DNA from: Janthinobacterium sp. 64
Lineage (GTDB): Bacteria > Pseudomonadota > Gammaproteobacteria > Burkholderiales > Burkholderiaceae_D
Reading direction: 5' to 3'
DNA length: 64,000 bases
NCBI RefSeq assembly: GCF_002813325.1
Contig: NZ_PHUG01000001.1
Location: forward strand, 5,022,001 to 5,086,000
Part shown: positions 1 through 9,690 of the stretch, piece by piece
Numbering within the stretch: position 1 is the stretch's first letter
Layout of the letters: every line of letters begins with the position of its first letter
Notes under the pieces: model-generated
Told to the model about the DNA's origin: nothing
The model's database searches: none
What the model saw: only the letters and a program-made list of their open reading frames with translations
Translations under genes and position numbers: made by a program

Positions 1-2007
1 GACGTGCTGGTATCGGGCGGACAAGACATTCGCGTGCTGGCCGGCAAAGTGCCGAGCCTGAACGTGGAATCGTCGAATGGTCGCACCTTTCCCCGCTTCT
101 ACATCCGCGGCTACGGCAATACGGATTTCAATACGTTTGCATCGCAACCTGTTTCCCTGATTTACGACGATGTCGTGCAAGAAAATCCCATTTTGAAGGG
201 TTTCCCGATTTTTGACGTGGCCGGCGTGGAAGTATTGCGCGGCCCGCAAGGTACCCTGTTCGGGCGCAACACGCCGGCCGGCGTCGTGAAATTCGAATCG
301 GCCAAGCCCACGCTGGAGAAGGTCGAAGGTTATTACAACGTTTCCACCGCCACGCATAACACCAGCAACTTCGATGGTGCCGTCAACGTCCCCTTGAGCA
401 ATGAATGGGCCTTGCGTTTTTCGACCCTGCGCCAGCACCGTGACAATTACGTCGACAACACGTTTACGGGCAAGAAAGATGCGCTGGACGGCTACAACGA
501 ACACGCCGAGCGCGTGCAACTGCTGTACGCACCGAACACCACGTTCAACGCCCTGTTCAATGTGCATCAGCGCACCACGACGGGCAGCGCGCGCCTGTTC
601 TTCGCCAATGCAATCAAGCAGGGCACGAATGACCTGGTCGATGGTTTCGACCCGCAAAAATCGTACACCAATGGCCAGAACTTCCAGCGCCTGCGCACCA
701 GCGGCGCCAGCGCCCGCCTGAGCTGGGACCTGGACAGCGTCAAGCTGTTCTCGATCACCGGCTATGAAAAGGTCAACAATTACCTGAGCCATGGCGACAT
801 CGACGGCGGCGTACCTGGCCCTTCGAATAATTTGCCATTCCAGGTAGAAACGGCTGGCGGCATCAGCGGCGTCACCCAGTACAGCCAGGAATTCCGCGTC
901 GAATCGAAAAACGCCGGTCCTTTGAACTGGCAGTCGGGCCTGTACTTCTTCGATGAAGATGCCAACGGTTTCACCGACAACTTCGACAGCGACACGGGCG
1001 CGCTGACCTCGCACGTGGCCAGCCATCAGAAAAACAAGGCCTGGGCCGCCTTCGGTTCCGTCAACTACGCCGTCAACGAAGACTTCATGCTGCGCGGCGG
1101 CTTGCGCTATACCAAGGACAAGAAGGATTTCAACACGGTCGAAGCGGACCGCGTGAAGCAAATCTCCCCCACCAGCGCCGATGTCAGCAAGGGCAAGGTC
1201 AACTGGGACTTGAGCGGCACCTATAAATACAATAAGGACGTGAACTTCTACGCCCGCATCGCCACCGGCTTCCGCGCGCCGAGTATCGCGCCAGCTGGCG
1301 ACAAGGTGCCTGTCACCATCGCTGATGCGGAAACCATCCTGTCCTACGAGGCCGGCATCAAGGCTGACTTGTTCAACCGCCGCGCTCGCGTCGCCTTCAG
1401 CATTTACGACTACGAGATCAAGAACCAGCAACTGACCGTGGTCGGCGGCAGCTCGAACGTCAACCGCCTGATCAATGCTGCCAAGACCAGCGGCCGCGGC
1501 GTTGAGCTGGACCTGGAAGGCTTCGTGACGCCTAGCCTGAAAATGTCCCTGGGCGGCAGCTACAACTTCACCCAGATCAATGACGCTGGCCTGGCCGTCA
1601 GCAAATGCGGTTTTGCTTCCTGCACCATTCTTGATCCGATCAATGCCGCCGGCAACGTCGTCATCAACGGCAATCCGCTGCCACAGGCGCCAAAATGGAT
1701 CGTCACGGCCACCGGCCGCTATTCGATCCCGCTGGAAAACGGCGAACTGTTCCTGTTCACGGACTGGGCATACCGCAGCAAGATAAATTTCTTCCTGTAC
1801 GAAGCGGCCGAATACACGGGCAAATCGTTGCTGGAAGGCGGCTTGCGCGTAGGCTATACCTGGGATGCTGGCAAGTATGAAGTGGCTGCCTTTGGCCGCA
1901 ACATCACCGATACCCGCCGCATCACGGGCGCCATCGACTTCAACAACCGCACGGGCTTCATCAATGAGCCGCGTCAGTTTGGCGTGCAGTTCAAGGGCAA
2001 CTTCTAA
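1..2007 (+). CDS. TonB-dependent outer-membrane receptor, 5' partial
   Basis: The reading frame is open from the first base, so the true start, the signal peptide and any TonB box lie outside the window. About 668 residues are visible. The beginning is a plug domain (motifs VLAGKVPSLNV, RFYIRGYGNT, VEVLRGPQGTLFGRNTPAG), followed by a long beta-barrel region with alternating aromatic strands. It ends in phenylalanine (QFKGNF), the usual last residue of an outer-membrane barrel. The family imports siderophores, cobalamin or carbohydrates across the outer membrane using TonB-ExbBD energy. No substrate can be assigned from the sequence. A strong terminator follows directly, so this is the last gene of its transcript. 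Confidence 0.93.
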   Translation, partial: DVLVSGGQDIRVLAGKVPSLNVESSNGRTFPRFYIRGYGNTDFNTFASQPVSLIYDDVVQENPILKGFPIFDVAGVEVLRGPQGTLFGRNTPAGVVKFESAKPTLEKVEGYYNVSTATHNTSNFDGAVNVPLSNEWALRFSTLRQHRDNYVDNTFTGKKDALDGYNEHAERVQLLYAPNTTFNALFNVHQRTTTGSARLFFANAIKQGTNDLVDGFDPQKSYTNGQNFQRLRTSGASARLSWDLDSVKLFSITGYEKVNNYLSHGDIDGGVPGPSNNLPFQVETAGGISGVTQYSQEFRVESKNAGPLNWQSGLYFFDEDANGFTDNFDSDTGALTSHVASHQKNKAWAAFGSVNYAVNEDFMLRGGLRYTKDKKDFNTVEADRVKQISPTSADVSKGKVNWDLSGTYKYNKDVNFYARIATGFRAPSIAPAGDKVPVTIADAETILSYEAGIKADLFNRRARVAFSIYDYEIKNQQLTVVGGSSNVNRLINAAKTSGRGVELDLEGFVTPSLKMSLGGSYNFTQINDAGLAVSKCGFASCTILDPINAAGNVVINGNPLPQAPKWIVTATGRYSIPLENGELFLFTDWAYRSKINFFLYEAAEYTGKSLLEGGLRVGYTWDAGKYEVAAFGRNITDTRRITGAIDFNNRTGFINEPRQFGVQFKGNF

Positions 2008-2053
2008 TTTCCTGATACCAGGCGCCGGCCCTTGCGGCCAGCGCCTGTACTTC

Positions 2054-2087
2054 AACCCGCCCGGCTCGCGCCGCGGCGGGTTTTTTT
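2054..2087 (+). terminator. Intrinsic terminator after the TonB receptor
   Basis: Stem aacccgcc (2054-2061) pairs with ggcgggtt (2075-2082) and is followed by a run of seven T at 2081-2087. It lies 47 bases after the receptor stop. The far end touches the stop codon of the convergent gluQ gene, so transcription from both sides meets here. Confidence 0.85.
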
Positions 2088-3015
2088 ATGTGCGCTCGGG
2101 AAGGCGCGCCAGCCGCTGCGCCCAGGCGGGAATGGCTTGCCGCCAGAAATCCTCCACGTCGTCGGCGCGCACGTCGAGACCGAGGAAGCGGGCCGCCGGC
2201 AGCAGCGCCGACGTCAGCAGTTCGGCGGCATGCGTGCCTGTATCGAAGGCGAGGGCGCCCGTCTGCTTGGACAGCTTTTCGCCGCTGTCGTTCGTGACGA
2301 CAGGCACGTGCAGAAAGCCGGGATGCGGCAAGCCCAGCACATCCTGCAGATACAGCTGGCGCGGCGTGGAATCGAGCAAGTCCGCGCCGCGCACCACCTG
2401 CGTGATGCCTTGTGCGCCATCGTCGACGACGACGGCCAGCTGATACGCCCAGTAACCGTCGCCGCGCAGCACGATGAAGTCGCCCACTTCGCCGGCCAGA
2501 TCCTGCCGCTGCGGACCCGCCCAGCGGTCAATAACGCCATACACGGCTTGCGGCCCCTCTGGCACGCGCAGCCGCAAGGCCCGCGCCGCCTTGCCCGGCG
2601 CCAGGCCGTGGCGGCAGGTGCCTGGATACACGGCGGCCCCGCCTTTGGGCGTACCCGCCCGCAGCACCGAATCGTGGATCTCCTTGCGCGAACAGCCGCA
2701 CGCATACACGAGGCCATCATCCTGCAATTGCTTCAGCGCCGCCTGGTACAGCGGCAGCCTGCGGCTCTGCCATGTCGCCTCGCCATCCCAGTGCATGCCG
2801 CAGCGCTGCAAGGTGGCCAGGATGCCGACATCGGCGCCCTCGACATTGCGGTCATAGTCCAGATCCTCGATACGCAACAGCCACGTGCCGCGATGCACCT
2901 TCGCATCGAGATAGCTGGCCATGGCGGCGACAAGCGAGCCCATGTGCAGGGGGCCGGAGGGGGAGGGGGCGAAGCGGCCGATGTAGGGGGCGGTGGAGGA
3001 GTTCGGAGACGGCAT
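2086..3015 (-). CDS. gluQ: Glutamyl-Q tRNA(Asp) synthetase
   Basis: This 309-residue protein is a GluRS catalytic core without the anticodon-binding domain. The class I signature is visible at residues 13-28 (GRFAPSPSGPLHMGSL, HIGH equivalent around H24), and a late KLSKQT is the KMSKS equivalent. A zinc-type cysteine pattern (CGCSRKE, then YPGTC about 25 residues later) is typical of GluQ. The family attaches glutamate to the queuosine base in the anticodon of tRNA-Asp in the cytoplasm. Length fits the family (about 290-310). It stands alone, convergent with the TonB receptor. The start is the first ATG of the conserved N-terminus. Confidence 0.95.
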   Translation of the reverse strand: MPSPNSSTAPYIGRFAPSPSGPLHMGSLVAAMASYLDAKVHRGTWLLRIEDLDYDRNVEGADVGILATLQRCGMHWDGEATWQSRRLPLYQAALKQLQDDGLVYACGCSRKEIHDSVLRAGTPKGGAAVYPGTCRHGLAPGKAARALRLRVPEGPQAVYGVIDRWAGPQRQDLAGEVGDFIVLRGDGYWAYQLAVVVDDGAQGITQVVRGADLLDSTPRQLYLQDVLGLPHPGFLHVPVVTNDSGEKLSKQTGALAFDTGTHAAELLTSALLPAARFLGLDVRADDVEDFWRQAIPAWAQRLARLPERT

Positions 3016-3313
3016 GCTGTGAGTGTAGGCGGTGGTGACAGGCGTTTATTGCTCAGGATGGGGAGCTTTGGCAACAGCGGCAAGTATCGTGCAGGGCGAT
3101 GGGCAAGTCAAATCTTGGGTTGTTCGTGGGTTGCCTAATACTGAAAAATCCATATTAAAATTTAGAATTACGAACGATATTCGAGATGTTTTTCGATGTG
3201 CTCTGTTAGGATATTATTTTTTTGAAATTAACATGTAATTTTTGCAGATATTTTTATCTTTAAATGAGAGTCTAAAAATTATTTTTTGAAAAAATAGGTA
3301 AATTTACTTATCT
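3016..3313. other. AT-rich intergenic region between gluQ and the rhs island
   Basis: Base composition falls abruptly from about 3130 onward to runs of A and T, in contrast to the GC-rich DNA on both sides. I see no convincing gene here; the one short open frame on the plus strand lacks a ribosome binding site and resembles nothing I know. The composition suggests recently acquired DNA linked to the adjacent rhs tip and candidate immunity gene. Confidence 0.6.
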
Positions 3314-3616
3314 TTAGATTACTTTTATTTTTTGAAGTTTTATTAATTTCTTGTTTTTGTCAATTTTGTTTACTCTATAATTTTCTGAATATGCATAAAA
3401 GTAAGCTGAGAAAAAAATGGGATTTAGGAAAATGCAAAAAACAAACTTCCAACTTTTCTCCTCTGAATTTTCATTGATCAATAGGTTGATTATTTCTGGT
3501 GTAATTAATTTAGCATTCCAGGTGTCGGATAATTCGATACAAATATCACTTCCATTTCTAATTTCAAATTTTATATTTGACAAGAAGCTTTTACATGGAT
3601 AAGTAAGATTTTTCAT
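3314..3616 (-). CDS. Small AT-rich ORF, candidate immunity protein for the Rhs tip
   Basis: The ORF encodes 100 residues and starts one base after the rhs stop codon (TAA-A-ATG), so it is probably translationally coupled; no clear Shine-Dalgarno sequence is visible. The product is rich in Ile, Lys, Asn and Phe and contains a hydrophobic stretch (residues about 54-75, WKFVFCIFLNPIFFSAYF) that could span a membrane, followed by a basic tail. Position directly downstream of a polymorphic Rhs toxin and a very low GC content are the usual marks of a cognate immunity gene. I do not recognise the family, and the immunity role is inferred only from position and composition. Confidence 0.6.
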   Translation of the reverse strand: MKNLTYPCKSFLSNIKFEIRNGSDICIELSDTWNAKLITPEIINLLINENSEEKSWKFVFCIFLNPIFFSAYFYAYSENYRVNKIDKNKKLIKLQKIKVI

Positions 3617-3617
3617 T

Positions 3618-6600
3618 TTAGTCGTTTGAGTTTTTGCAGGTTAAAAATACAATAATGCAGCTTATGCCGCAAATTCCAGCTTTAACAACAGCTGGTCCCG
3701 GACATCTCTTTACGCATGCTGCTAGACAAAGTTTAAAGACCATATCACACGATGGTCTGCCAGGAGGTGGAGGAGGTACCTGTTCTGGAATGGGCTTTTG
3801 TGGAATACCTGGTTTCGGTTTCGGCTGCGGTGGTAATCGACCTGCGGCTAAGCCTTTCGGATCAGTATTGTTGACAGGATTGCCTTCAGCATAGCGGTAA
3901 ATGTTAATTCCGCCGACCAGGCCTATGGTGTCTTGAGTTAAATATATTGCAGTGTCCGAGTCGTAGAATCTTGATCGGTTATAATATAGTCCTGTCTCTT
4001 CATCTTCGTATTGTCCTTGAAATCTTAAAGGTTGACTACTTATCCCAACATCCACTTGGAAGAGTCTTCCCCAAGCCTTGTATCTCCCAGCCCAAACCAA
4101 TAGCCCTTGTTCGTCAATCAGTTCACGTGGCGTGCCCAAATGATCACAGTTGTAGTGGCGAATATTGTCGTTAGCACCCAGCTCAACTAGCTGCGTATCT
4201 TGGATAAGTAATTTTTTGCTAGATATTTCTTGTGAGATAAAATCTGATTGTGTTTTTTTCGCCTCAGTATTGCCGGGGAAATTACAGATATCAACTGTTG
4301 GTAAAGATTTCGATCTTGCATGGCCACCTTCGATAGATACAACGTTTGCCAATGGAACAAAACTATCTGGCTCATAAAGATATGTGATCGTATCTTGCTG
4401 GTTTATTTCCTGCAGAATTGCGTCGCTGTCCCACACAAAAAACGTCGTGGTGGTGGTGGTGCTCGCAGCCGCATCGGTTTCGATGTTTTGTTTGTTGCTC
4501 CATTTTTCGTGCCGGACGCGTTTGGCGATGCGGCGGCTGAAGGCGTCATAAAAGTATTCGGCATGGTAGCGCGTCAGATATGCGGTTTTGCACGTATGGT
4601 TAATGCGATTTTCTGCGTCGTAGTGCAACTCCAGGTCGCTCCATTGCGATGGTTTGCCGGGCGGCCGCTTGCGTTTGCGAGTAGTGTTGCCATGTTCGTC
4701 GTAGCTATATTGGATATCGCCGAATTGCTCTAGGCGGTTGCCCTTGACGACGCTATTTGACCCATCGGTTCTTGGCACGATCAAGTTGCCAGCCGGATCG
4801 AAGGAAAACCGTTCTACAAGCCCTGGCTGTGCGGCAGAGAGCACTTGCCCTATAGGGTCGTAGGTGTAGTGCAGATTGCCGAGCGGGCCGTTTTCCGTAT
4901 GACCGGTTTGGGAGATGGTGGTCATGTTGCCGGATGTGTCGTAGTGAAACCGGCGCTCACGCAAAGGTGAGGGGGCATTGATACCGCGCACCAGCGTCAT
5001 CTGTGCTAGCCGCTGCTGGCGGTCGTACAGGCGCGTGGAGGTCAGGCCGCTGTTTCCCAGGCGGCGCAACTTTTCACGGTGCAGGCTGTCGCGTTCGACA
5101 TCGACTATTGTGCGGCCGTGCCACATTACACCGTGCCAGTGACCAGAACCGTATCGCAAGGTATCGATGCGGCGACCATTGGGCAAAACAGTGTAGATAC
5201 GGTTGCCCAGTTCATCGTAGGCGTGCGTCATAACGAAGCTGGCGTTGGGCAGGCGCGGATCGTTCGGCAAGCGGCCGGCGGCCGGTAGCGTTTGTAGGAA
5301 GCAGGCGCTGCGTTCTTCGATCAGTTGACCAAGCGCATCATAAAGATAGCGTTGCTCGGCTTGCGGCGACGACACGGCGGTTAGGCGTCCCAGGGCGTCA
5401 TAAGCGTGGCGCGTGGTGCCATCGGCTGTGGTCGTGGCTGATAGGCGGCCAAGCACATCGCGCATAAAGTCGGTGCGCTGATTTCCGCTCTGGCTGGCAG
5501 TCAGGTTGCCAGTACGGTCATAGCTGTATTCGGTCAGCTTGCCGTCAAAACCAATTTCAGAGGCCAGCCAGCCTTCGGCATGGTAGGTCAGATGATAGGT
5601 CTCGTCCTTGGCATTGATCAGTTCGATAAGCTGTAGCGCGCTGTCATACCGATAGTGCAGTGTCTGGCCGATGGCATCCGTGCGTTGCACCGGCAAACCC
5701 TGGCCATTGTACTGGTAGCGTGTTTCGTGACCAGCGGCATCCAGATAGCTGAGCAGGTTGCCGTCGGCGTCGTAGTGGAATAGCTCGCCTTCGCCGTTTG
5801 GGCTCATGATGCTGTTCAGGCGGCCGAGAGCATCGTAGCCATAATACATGGCGTGTTCTTGAGCGTCGAATATCGCGCTCAACCGGCCTTGCTTGTCGTA
5901 GTGGTAGCGGTTGCTGTAGCCTGAACAATCGGTGTGACGTACAAATTGTCCTTTGCCGTTGTAATGCAGATACTGATGGCCACCTTTGGCATCGATAACT
6001 TCGATCAGTTGGCCATGCGCGTCGTGGCGATAGCTAGTGGTTTGGCCCAGCACGTTGGTTTCAGACAGCAGCCGGCCACTGTCGTCATAGATACGCCGGC
6101 TGCTGTACCCCAGTGCATCGGTGATGACAATCGGCTGGTTGTATTCGTCATAGCCGATGCTGTAGCGGTTTCCGAGCGCATCAGTACTGCTTATGAGATT
6201 TCCTTTATCATCGTACGTATGACGGATAGCGGTGCCGTTGGCGTCGATATCGGCCAGCAGCATGCCATCGCGGTCCCATTCGCGCCGGCCCAGACAGATA
6301 GCCTTGCCATCGATCACGCGGCGTACCTCGGTGACCAGCCAGTTGGCGTCGAATGTGTATTCGAGGACGCCGCCGTTTTCCGTGACGCGGCTGGTGTCGT
6401 TGTCCACGTAATCGATGCGCGTGTGCTCGCTGCCATCTTGGGCGCGCGTGGCGATGGCGCGCGCCTGGTAACTGTTGGCCAAGCTGATGGGATAGTGCTG
6501 CGCCAGTTCCTGTTCGCTCAATGGGGAAGCGCTCCAGCGGGCGCGCAGCGCGTCCAGGCTGATCCATTCCAGCTCGTAACTAAAACCCGTGTAGCTGCTG

Positions 6601-8393
6601 CACGACGTGAGCAGGTGATGGCGATAGGTGTAGCGGCGCGTGTCGCCCAGCACATTCGACTGGCTGACCAGGTTGTGGCGGGGCGCGAAGGGTGGCTGGG
6701 CGTTGTTCGTCTCAACGGCATAGGCGTAGCGGACGTGGCAGAGTCGGCTGCCGTCGGGCAATACCTCGTCGATGCTGCCGATGTGGATGGCCGTTTCCTC
6801 AGCTCCGCGCATGGCTTCGAGCACGCTGCCATCGTCGCTGCGCAGGCGCAGCAGCACTGCGCCCGGTTTTGCATCGATCAACCGTTCGATGCTGATGCCG
6901 CGCCCATCGCGCCCTTCGCTACGCATGAGTGCAAAGCGTTGCGTGGCGACGGGAGCGGACGGGGCCAGCATGGCGTTGACGCCGTCGTAGCCGTGCGGCA
7001 GCCAGCCGCCATCAGCGCGCGCGTAGCGGTCGACGCTGCCGTCGCGCCACAGCACGGTAAAAGTGTCGGCGCTGTCGCGCGTCAACGTAAAACCTTCCTT
7101 GCGGCTGTCGTGCTGCTGGCCCGGTTCCAGGCCCGGCAGGCGCAGGGCGCGGCCGCTGTCGTCGTGGTAGACGATGCCGGCATTGCACAGCGACAGGCTG
7201 GTGGTGTAGGGCGTGGACCAGCGCGCGCCCAGTAAGCCCCAGTCTTCGCATTCGGCGCCGGAGCGGTAGCAGCGCGTCCAGGCGATGGGGATGCTGCGTT
7301 CGAGCGCGAAATCCGTCTGGTACAGAATTTCCTGCCCCGTGCCGAAATGCACGGGCTTGCGGCCCTTGACGGGCTTTTTGGCGGGCCCGCTATCCTTGGG
7401 GCAGCAGTCGGACGGCGGCTCCGATTTCGGTTCTTTCTTGCCACGGCTCTTGCCGTCGTCGCCGCCGTTTTTTGGGGGAGGTTTGTCGAGTTTTGGGGGC
7501 GGCTTGTCCGGCTTTTTGCCGACCAGCTTGTCCTTGACCTTGTTGATGGTCGGCGCAGCCTTTTTGCCGAGGAACTTGCTCAGTATTTTTCCGCCGGGAA
7601 TCTTGCTGAACACTGCCGTTTGCAGTAATGTGCCTGCCGCATTCATGACGATGTCCGAGGCCGTATTGAGTAAATCAGGGGTCTTGCCTGTCAATACATA
7701 GTCGGCCGCCTGGTCGAGTACCGTGGCCGATGCTTTCATTGCCGTGCCTGTCGCAACGGTCGCCGTGCCGACAACTGCGCCGGTTGCTGCCGCTGTTTCC
7801 ATCGCGGCAGCTGCCGGCAGGCCAACGCCGGTTGCCGCCACGCCCACTCCGGCGACTCCCAGCACGGCGCTGCCTGTCAGGACGGTGCCACCCGCATCCA
7901 CGAGGTCTTCGGCGGCGCCATGCATGCTCTTCGAACCATGATCTTTGTAGTCTTGTGCCGCTTCCCGTATCGCCGCCTTCAGTTCCTTGAGCACGGGCTT
8001 GGCCGCCTCCCCACCCCGTTCATAAATCTTGCCCACGGTATTGCGCGAATTCATCCACACTTCGCGCCCCATCTGCACCAGATTGGCGCCATTGGCGCGG
8101 TGGATGGCGCTGGCGACCTTGGTGTCGACCTGCTTGCCGACGGTGCCGCTCTTGATGCCGCCCGCCTTGCCGGCCGCGTCGCCCTTGACGGTGGGAATGA
8201 TGCTGCGCTGGTGGAGGATGACGGGTTCGCTGTGCGACTTGACGTTGGGCGAAGCGTTCTGTGCCTCCGCAAACTCACCGATGATGCTGTAGGGAATAGG
8301 GGGCGTGCTGGAGCCGACGGGCGTCTTGCACATGTCGGGGCTGAGGCTGACGCAATAGAAGCGCGAGGCTTTGGTGACGGTTTCATTCGTCAT
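3618..8393 (-). CDS. Rhs-family T6SS effector with PAAR-like N-terminus and Cys-rich tip
   Basis: The start at 8393 (MTNETVTK) overlaps the DUF2169 stop by four bases (ATGA), so I prefer it over the longer upstream frame; product 1591 residues. The N-terminus has a DUF4150 PAAR-like domain (MCKTPVGSSTPPIPYS), then Ala/Gly-rich hydrophobic segments, a Lys/Pro-rich linker, many YD repeats (YDxxGRL type) and the Rhs core end (YRYAEGNPVNNTDPKGL). After DPKG only about 77 residues remain: a proline-rich linker and a segment with seven cysteines. Rhs shells encapsulate a cleaved C-terminal toxin delivered by VgrG. The tip and the last few hundred bases of the core are noticeably AT-rich. The tip matches no nuclease or protease family I can recognise. 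Confidence 0.92.
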   Translation of the reverse strand: MTNETVTKASRFYCVSLSPDMCKTPVGSSTPPIPYSIIGEFAEAQNASPNVKSHSEPVILHQRSIIPTVKGDAAGKAGGIKSGTVGKQVDTKVASAIHRANGANLVQMGREVWMNSRNTVGKIYERGGEAAKPVLKELKAAIREAAQDYKDHGSKSMHGAAEDLVDAGGTVLTGSAVLGVAGVGVAATGVGLPAAAAMETAAATGAVVGTATVATGTAMKASATVLDQAADYVLTGKTPDLLNTASDIVMNAAGTLLQTAVFSKIPGGKILSKFLGKKAAPTINKVKDKLVGKKPDKPPPKLDKPPPKNGGDDGKSRGKKEPKSEPPSDCCPKDSGPAKKPVKGRKPVHFGTGQEILYQTDFALERSIPIAWTRCYRSGAECEDWGLLGARWSTPYTTSLSLCNAGIVYHDDSGRALRLPGLEPGQQHDSRKEGFTLTRDSADTFTVLWRDGSVDRYARADGGWLPHGYDGVNAMLAPSAPVATQRFALMRSEGRDGRGISIERLIDAKPGAVLLRLRSDDGSVLEAMRGAEETAIHIGSIDEVLPDGSRLCHVRYAYAVETNNAQPPFAPRHNLVSQSNVLGDTRRYTYRHHLLTSCSSYTGFSYELEWISLDALRARWSASPLSEQELAQHYPISLANSYQARAIATRAQDGSEHTRIDYVDNDTSRVTENGGVLEYTFDANWLVTEVRRVIDGKAICLGRREWDRDGMLLADIDANGTAIRHTYDDKGNLISSTDALGNRYSIGYDEYNQPIVITDALGYSSRRIYDDSGRLLSETNVLGQTTSYRHDAHGQLIEVIDAKGGHQYLHYNGKGQFVRHTDCSGYSNRYHYDKQGRLSAIFDAQEHAMYYGYDALGRLNSIMSPNGEGELFHYDADGNLLSYLDAAGHETRYQYNGQGLPVQRTDAIGQTLHYRYDSALQLIELINAKDETYHLTYHAEGWLASEIGFDGKLTEYSYDRTGNLTASQSGNQRTDFMRDVLGRLSATTTADGTTRHAYDALGRLTAVSSPQAEQRYLYDALGQLIEERSACFLQTLPAAGRLPNDPRLPNASFVMTHAYDELGNRIYTVLPNGRRIDTLRYGSGHWHGVMWHGRTIVDVERDSLHREKLRRLGNSGLTSTRLYDRQQRLAQMTLVRGINAPSPLRERRFHYDTSGNMTTISQTGHTENGPLGNLHYTYDPIGQVLSAAQPGLVERFSFDPAGNLIVPRTDGSNSVVKGNRLEQFGDIQYSYDEHGNTTRKRKRPPGKPSQWSDLELHYDAENRINHTCKTAYLTRYHAEYFYDAFSRRIAKRVRHEKWSNKQNIETDAAASTTTTTTFFVWDSDAILQEINQQDTITYLYEPDSFVPLANVVSIEGGHARSKSLPTVDICNFPGNTEAKKTQSDFISQEISSKKLLIQDTQLVELGANDNIRHYNCDHLGTPRELIDEQGLLVWAGRYKAWGRLFQVDVGISSQPLRFQGQYEDEETGLYYNRSRFYDSDTAIYLTQDTIGLVGGINIYRYAEGNPVNNTDPKGLAAGRLPPQPKPKPGIPQKPIPEQVPPPPPGRPSCDMVFKLCLAACVKRCPGPAVVKAGICGISCIIVFLTCKNSND

Positions 8394-9688
8394 GATTTTT
8401 TGCCTTGCTTGGCGGCTTCGCTGAGCGCTTCCTGCGCCTGTTCCAGCAGTTCGATGCGGGCGATCTGCGCCGGTTCCATCAGGTGCAGCAGGCGCGAGGC
8501 GACCTGGCCCGCGTCGGCCGGCACGATGGCGCGCCACACCAGTTCCACGCTGGCCGCCTCGGGATCGATCAGTACCGTATCGATGGCCAGGCGCCAGACG
8601 AGCAACTGGTCGTTCTTGTCTGCCAGCAGCAGGCACAGTACTTGTTCAGGCAAGGCGAAGTGCAGCACGGTGTTGCCGCGCTGGTCGATGCGGGCCGAGG
8701 GATGGTCGTGGCGGCACAGGTTGGTCAGCGTAAATTGCTCCCGTCCCGCCAGGTACGGACATTGCTGGTCGGGCGGCGTGCTGTTCCAGTACGCGAAATC
8801 GAAGTCTTCCGGCAGGGCAGGGACTTCGTCGGTATCCCATTTTTCCTTGACGACGATACTGCCGGCCAGCGCGCGGCGCGGCAGCCAGCCACGGCCGATA
8901 ACGGCCAGCCCCGCCGGCGCCGGCAAGTCCTTGCCGCCGGCGCCTTGCCAGAACTGGGCGGCCGTACACGGCTGCGATGGCGGTGTGATGCGGGGTGCGG
9001 GCACCGCATCGATCTGTTTCACGTCCAGGTACCAGTGCCGCGCAAAACCCCGTCCCAGCGGATTGGCCTGGCAAGAGTCGTGCTTCGCCGCGTTGCAGTC
9101 ATCGGCCTCGATGCGGCATTGGCCGCCATATGCGTAGGCGTAGTGCAGCGGCAGTTGCAGGAACGCTTCCGGTGTGGATAGCTGCCACGGATTGGGCCGC
9201 AGCAAGCCCACGGTGGCGATGCGGGCGCAGCCTTGCGCCAGGCGCGTGAGGACGGTTTTCTTGCGGAAGGCGCGCTCGCCGCATACTTGCAGGGTCTTGT
9301 CGATCAGGGTTTTCTTTTCCGATCGCACCTTCAGGTTGACGAGAAATTGCGGCATCGCCTGGCCGCGCGGCGCATGCGCCACGCCATTGACGATCACGTC
9401 GCAGCGCGGTTTATAGGGCGCGAAATCGCTTTCCTGCACCGTGCCCGCCAGCGTGTCGCCGTCCAGGTGCCGGTCCTCCGTGGCCAGCGGCGACTGGCGC
9501 GCCATGGGCAGCAGGCTGGCCAGGCCGTCCGCGCCGCAGGGACCCAAGGTGTAACCCATGCGCGCTACCACCACATGAAAGGCCTCGCCAAACTGGTCGA
9601 CCATGTCGAACTGGCTGGCCGCGTGCGGCGTGCGGTTGTCGAAGAGCAGGTTGGGGATGTTGAAATGGGCTGTGCCGGCGTCGTTCAT
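8390..9688 (-). CDS. DUF2169 family type VI secretion accessory protein
   Basis: A 432-residue protein with the DUF2169 pattern: an N-terminal NIPNLLFDNRTP region, ATEDRHLDGD, and a later YAYGGQC segment. Members sit between vgrG and PAAR/Rhs effector genes and are thought to act as adaptors that load the PAAR-containing effector on VgrG. The gene begins two bases after the vgrG stop and overlaps rhs by four bases, which supports a single polycistronic transcript and a chaperone role for this particular Rhs protein. The exact molecular role is family inference. Confidence 0.88.
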   Translation of the reverse strand: MNDAGTAHFNIPNLLFDNRTPHAASQFDMVDQFGEAFHVVVARMGYTLGPCGADGLASLLPMARQSPLATEDRHLDGDTLAGTVQESDFAPYKPRCDVIVNGVAHAPRGQAMPQFLVNLKVRSEKKTLIDKTLQVCGERAFRKKTVLTRLAQGCARIATVGLLRPNPWQLSTPEAFLQLPLHYAYAYGGQCRIEADDCNAAKHDSCQANPLGRGFARHWYLDVKQIDAVPAPRITPPSQPCTAAQFWQGAGGKDLPAPAGLAVIGRGWLPRRALAGSIVVKEKWDTDEVPALPEDFDFAYWNSTPPDQQCPYLAGREQFTLTNLCRHDHPSARIDQRGNTVLHFALPEQVLCLLLADKNDQLLVWRLAIDTVLIDPEAASVELVWRAIVPADAGQVASRLLHLMEPAQIARIELLEQAQEALSEAAKQGKKS

Positions 9689-9690
9689 CG

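Noticed and set aside
2032..3138. 368-codon plus-strand frame over gluQ
   Set aside because: Antisense to gluQ, with no recognisable domain.
3032..3238. 68-codon plus-strand ORF in the AT-rich region
   Set aside because: No ribosome binding site and no domain; partly overlaps the gluQ promoter region.
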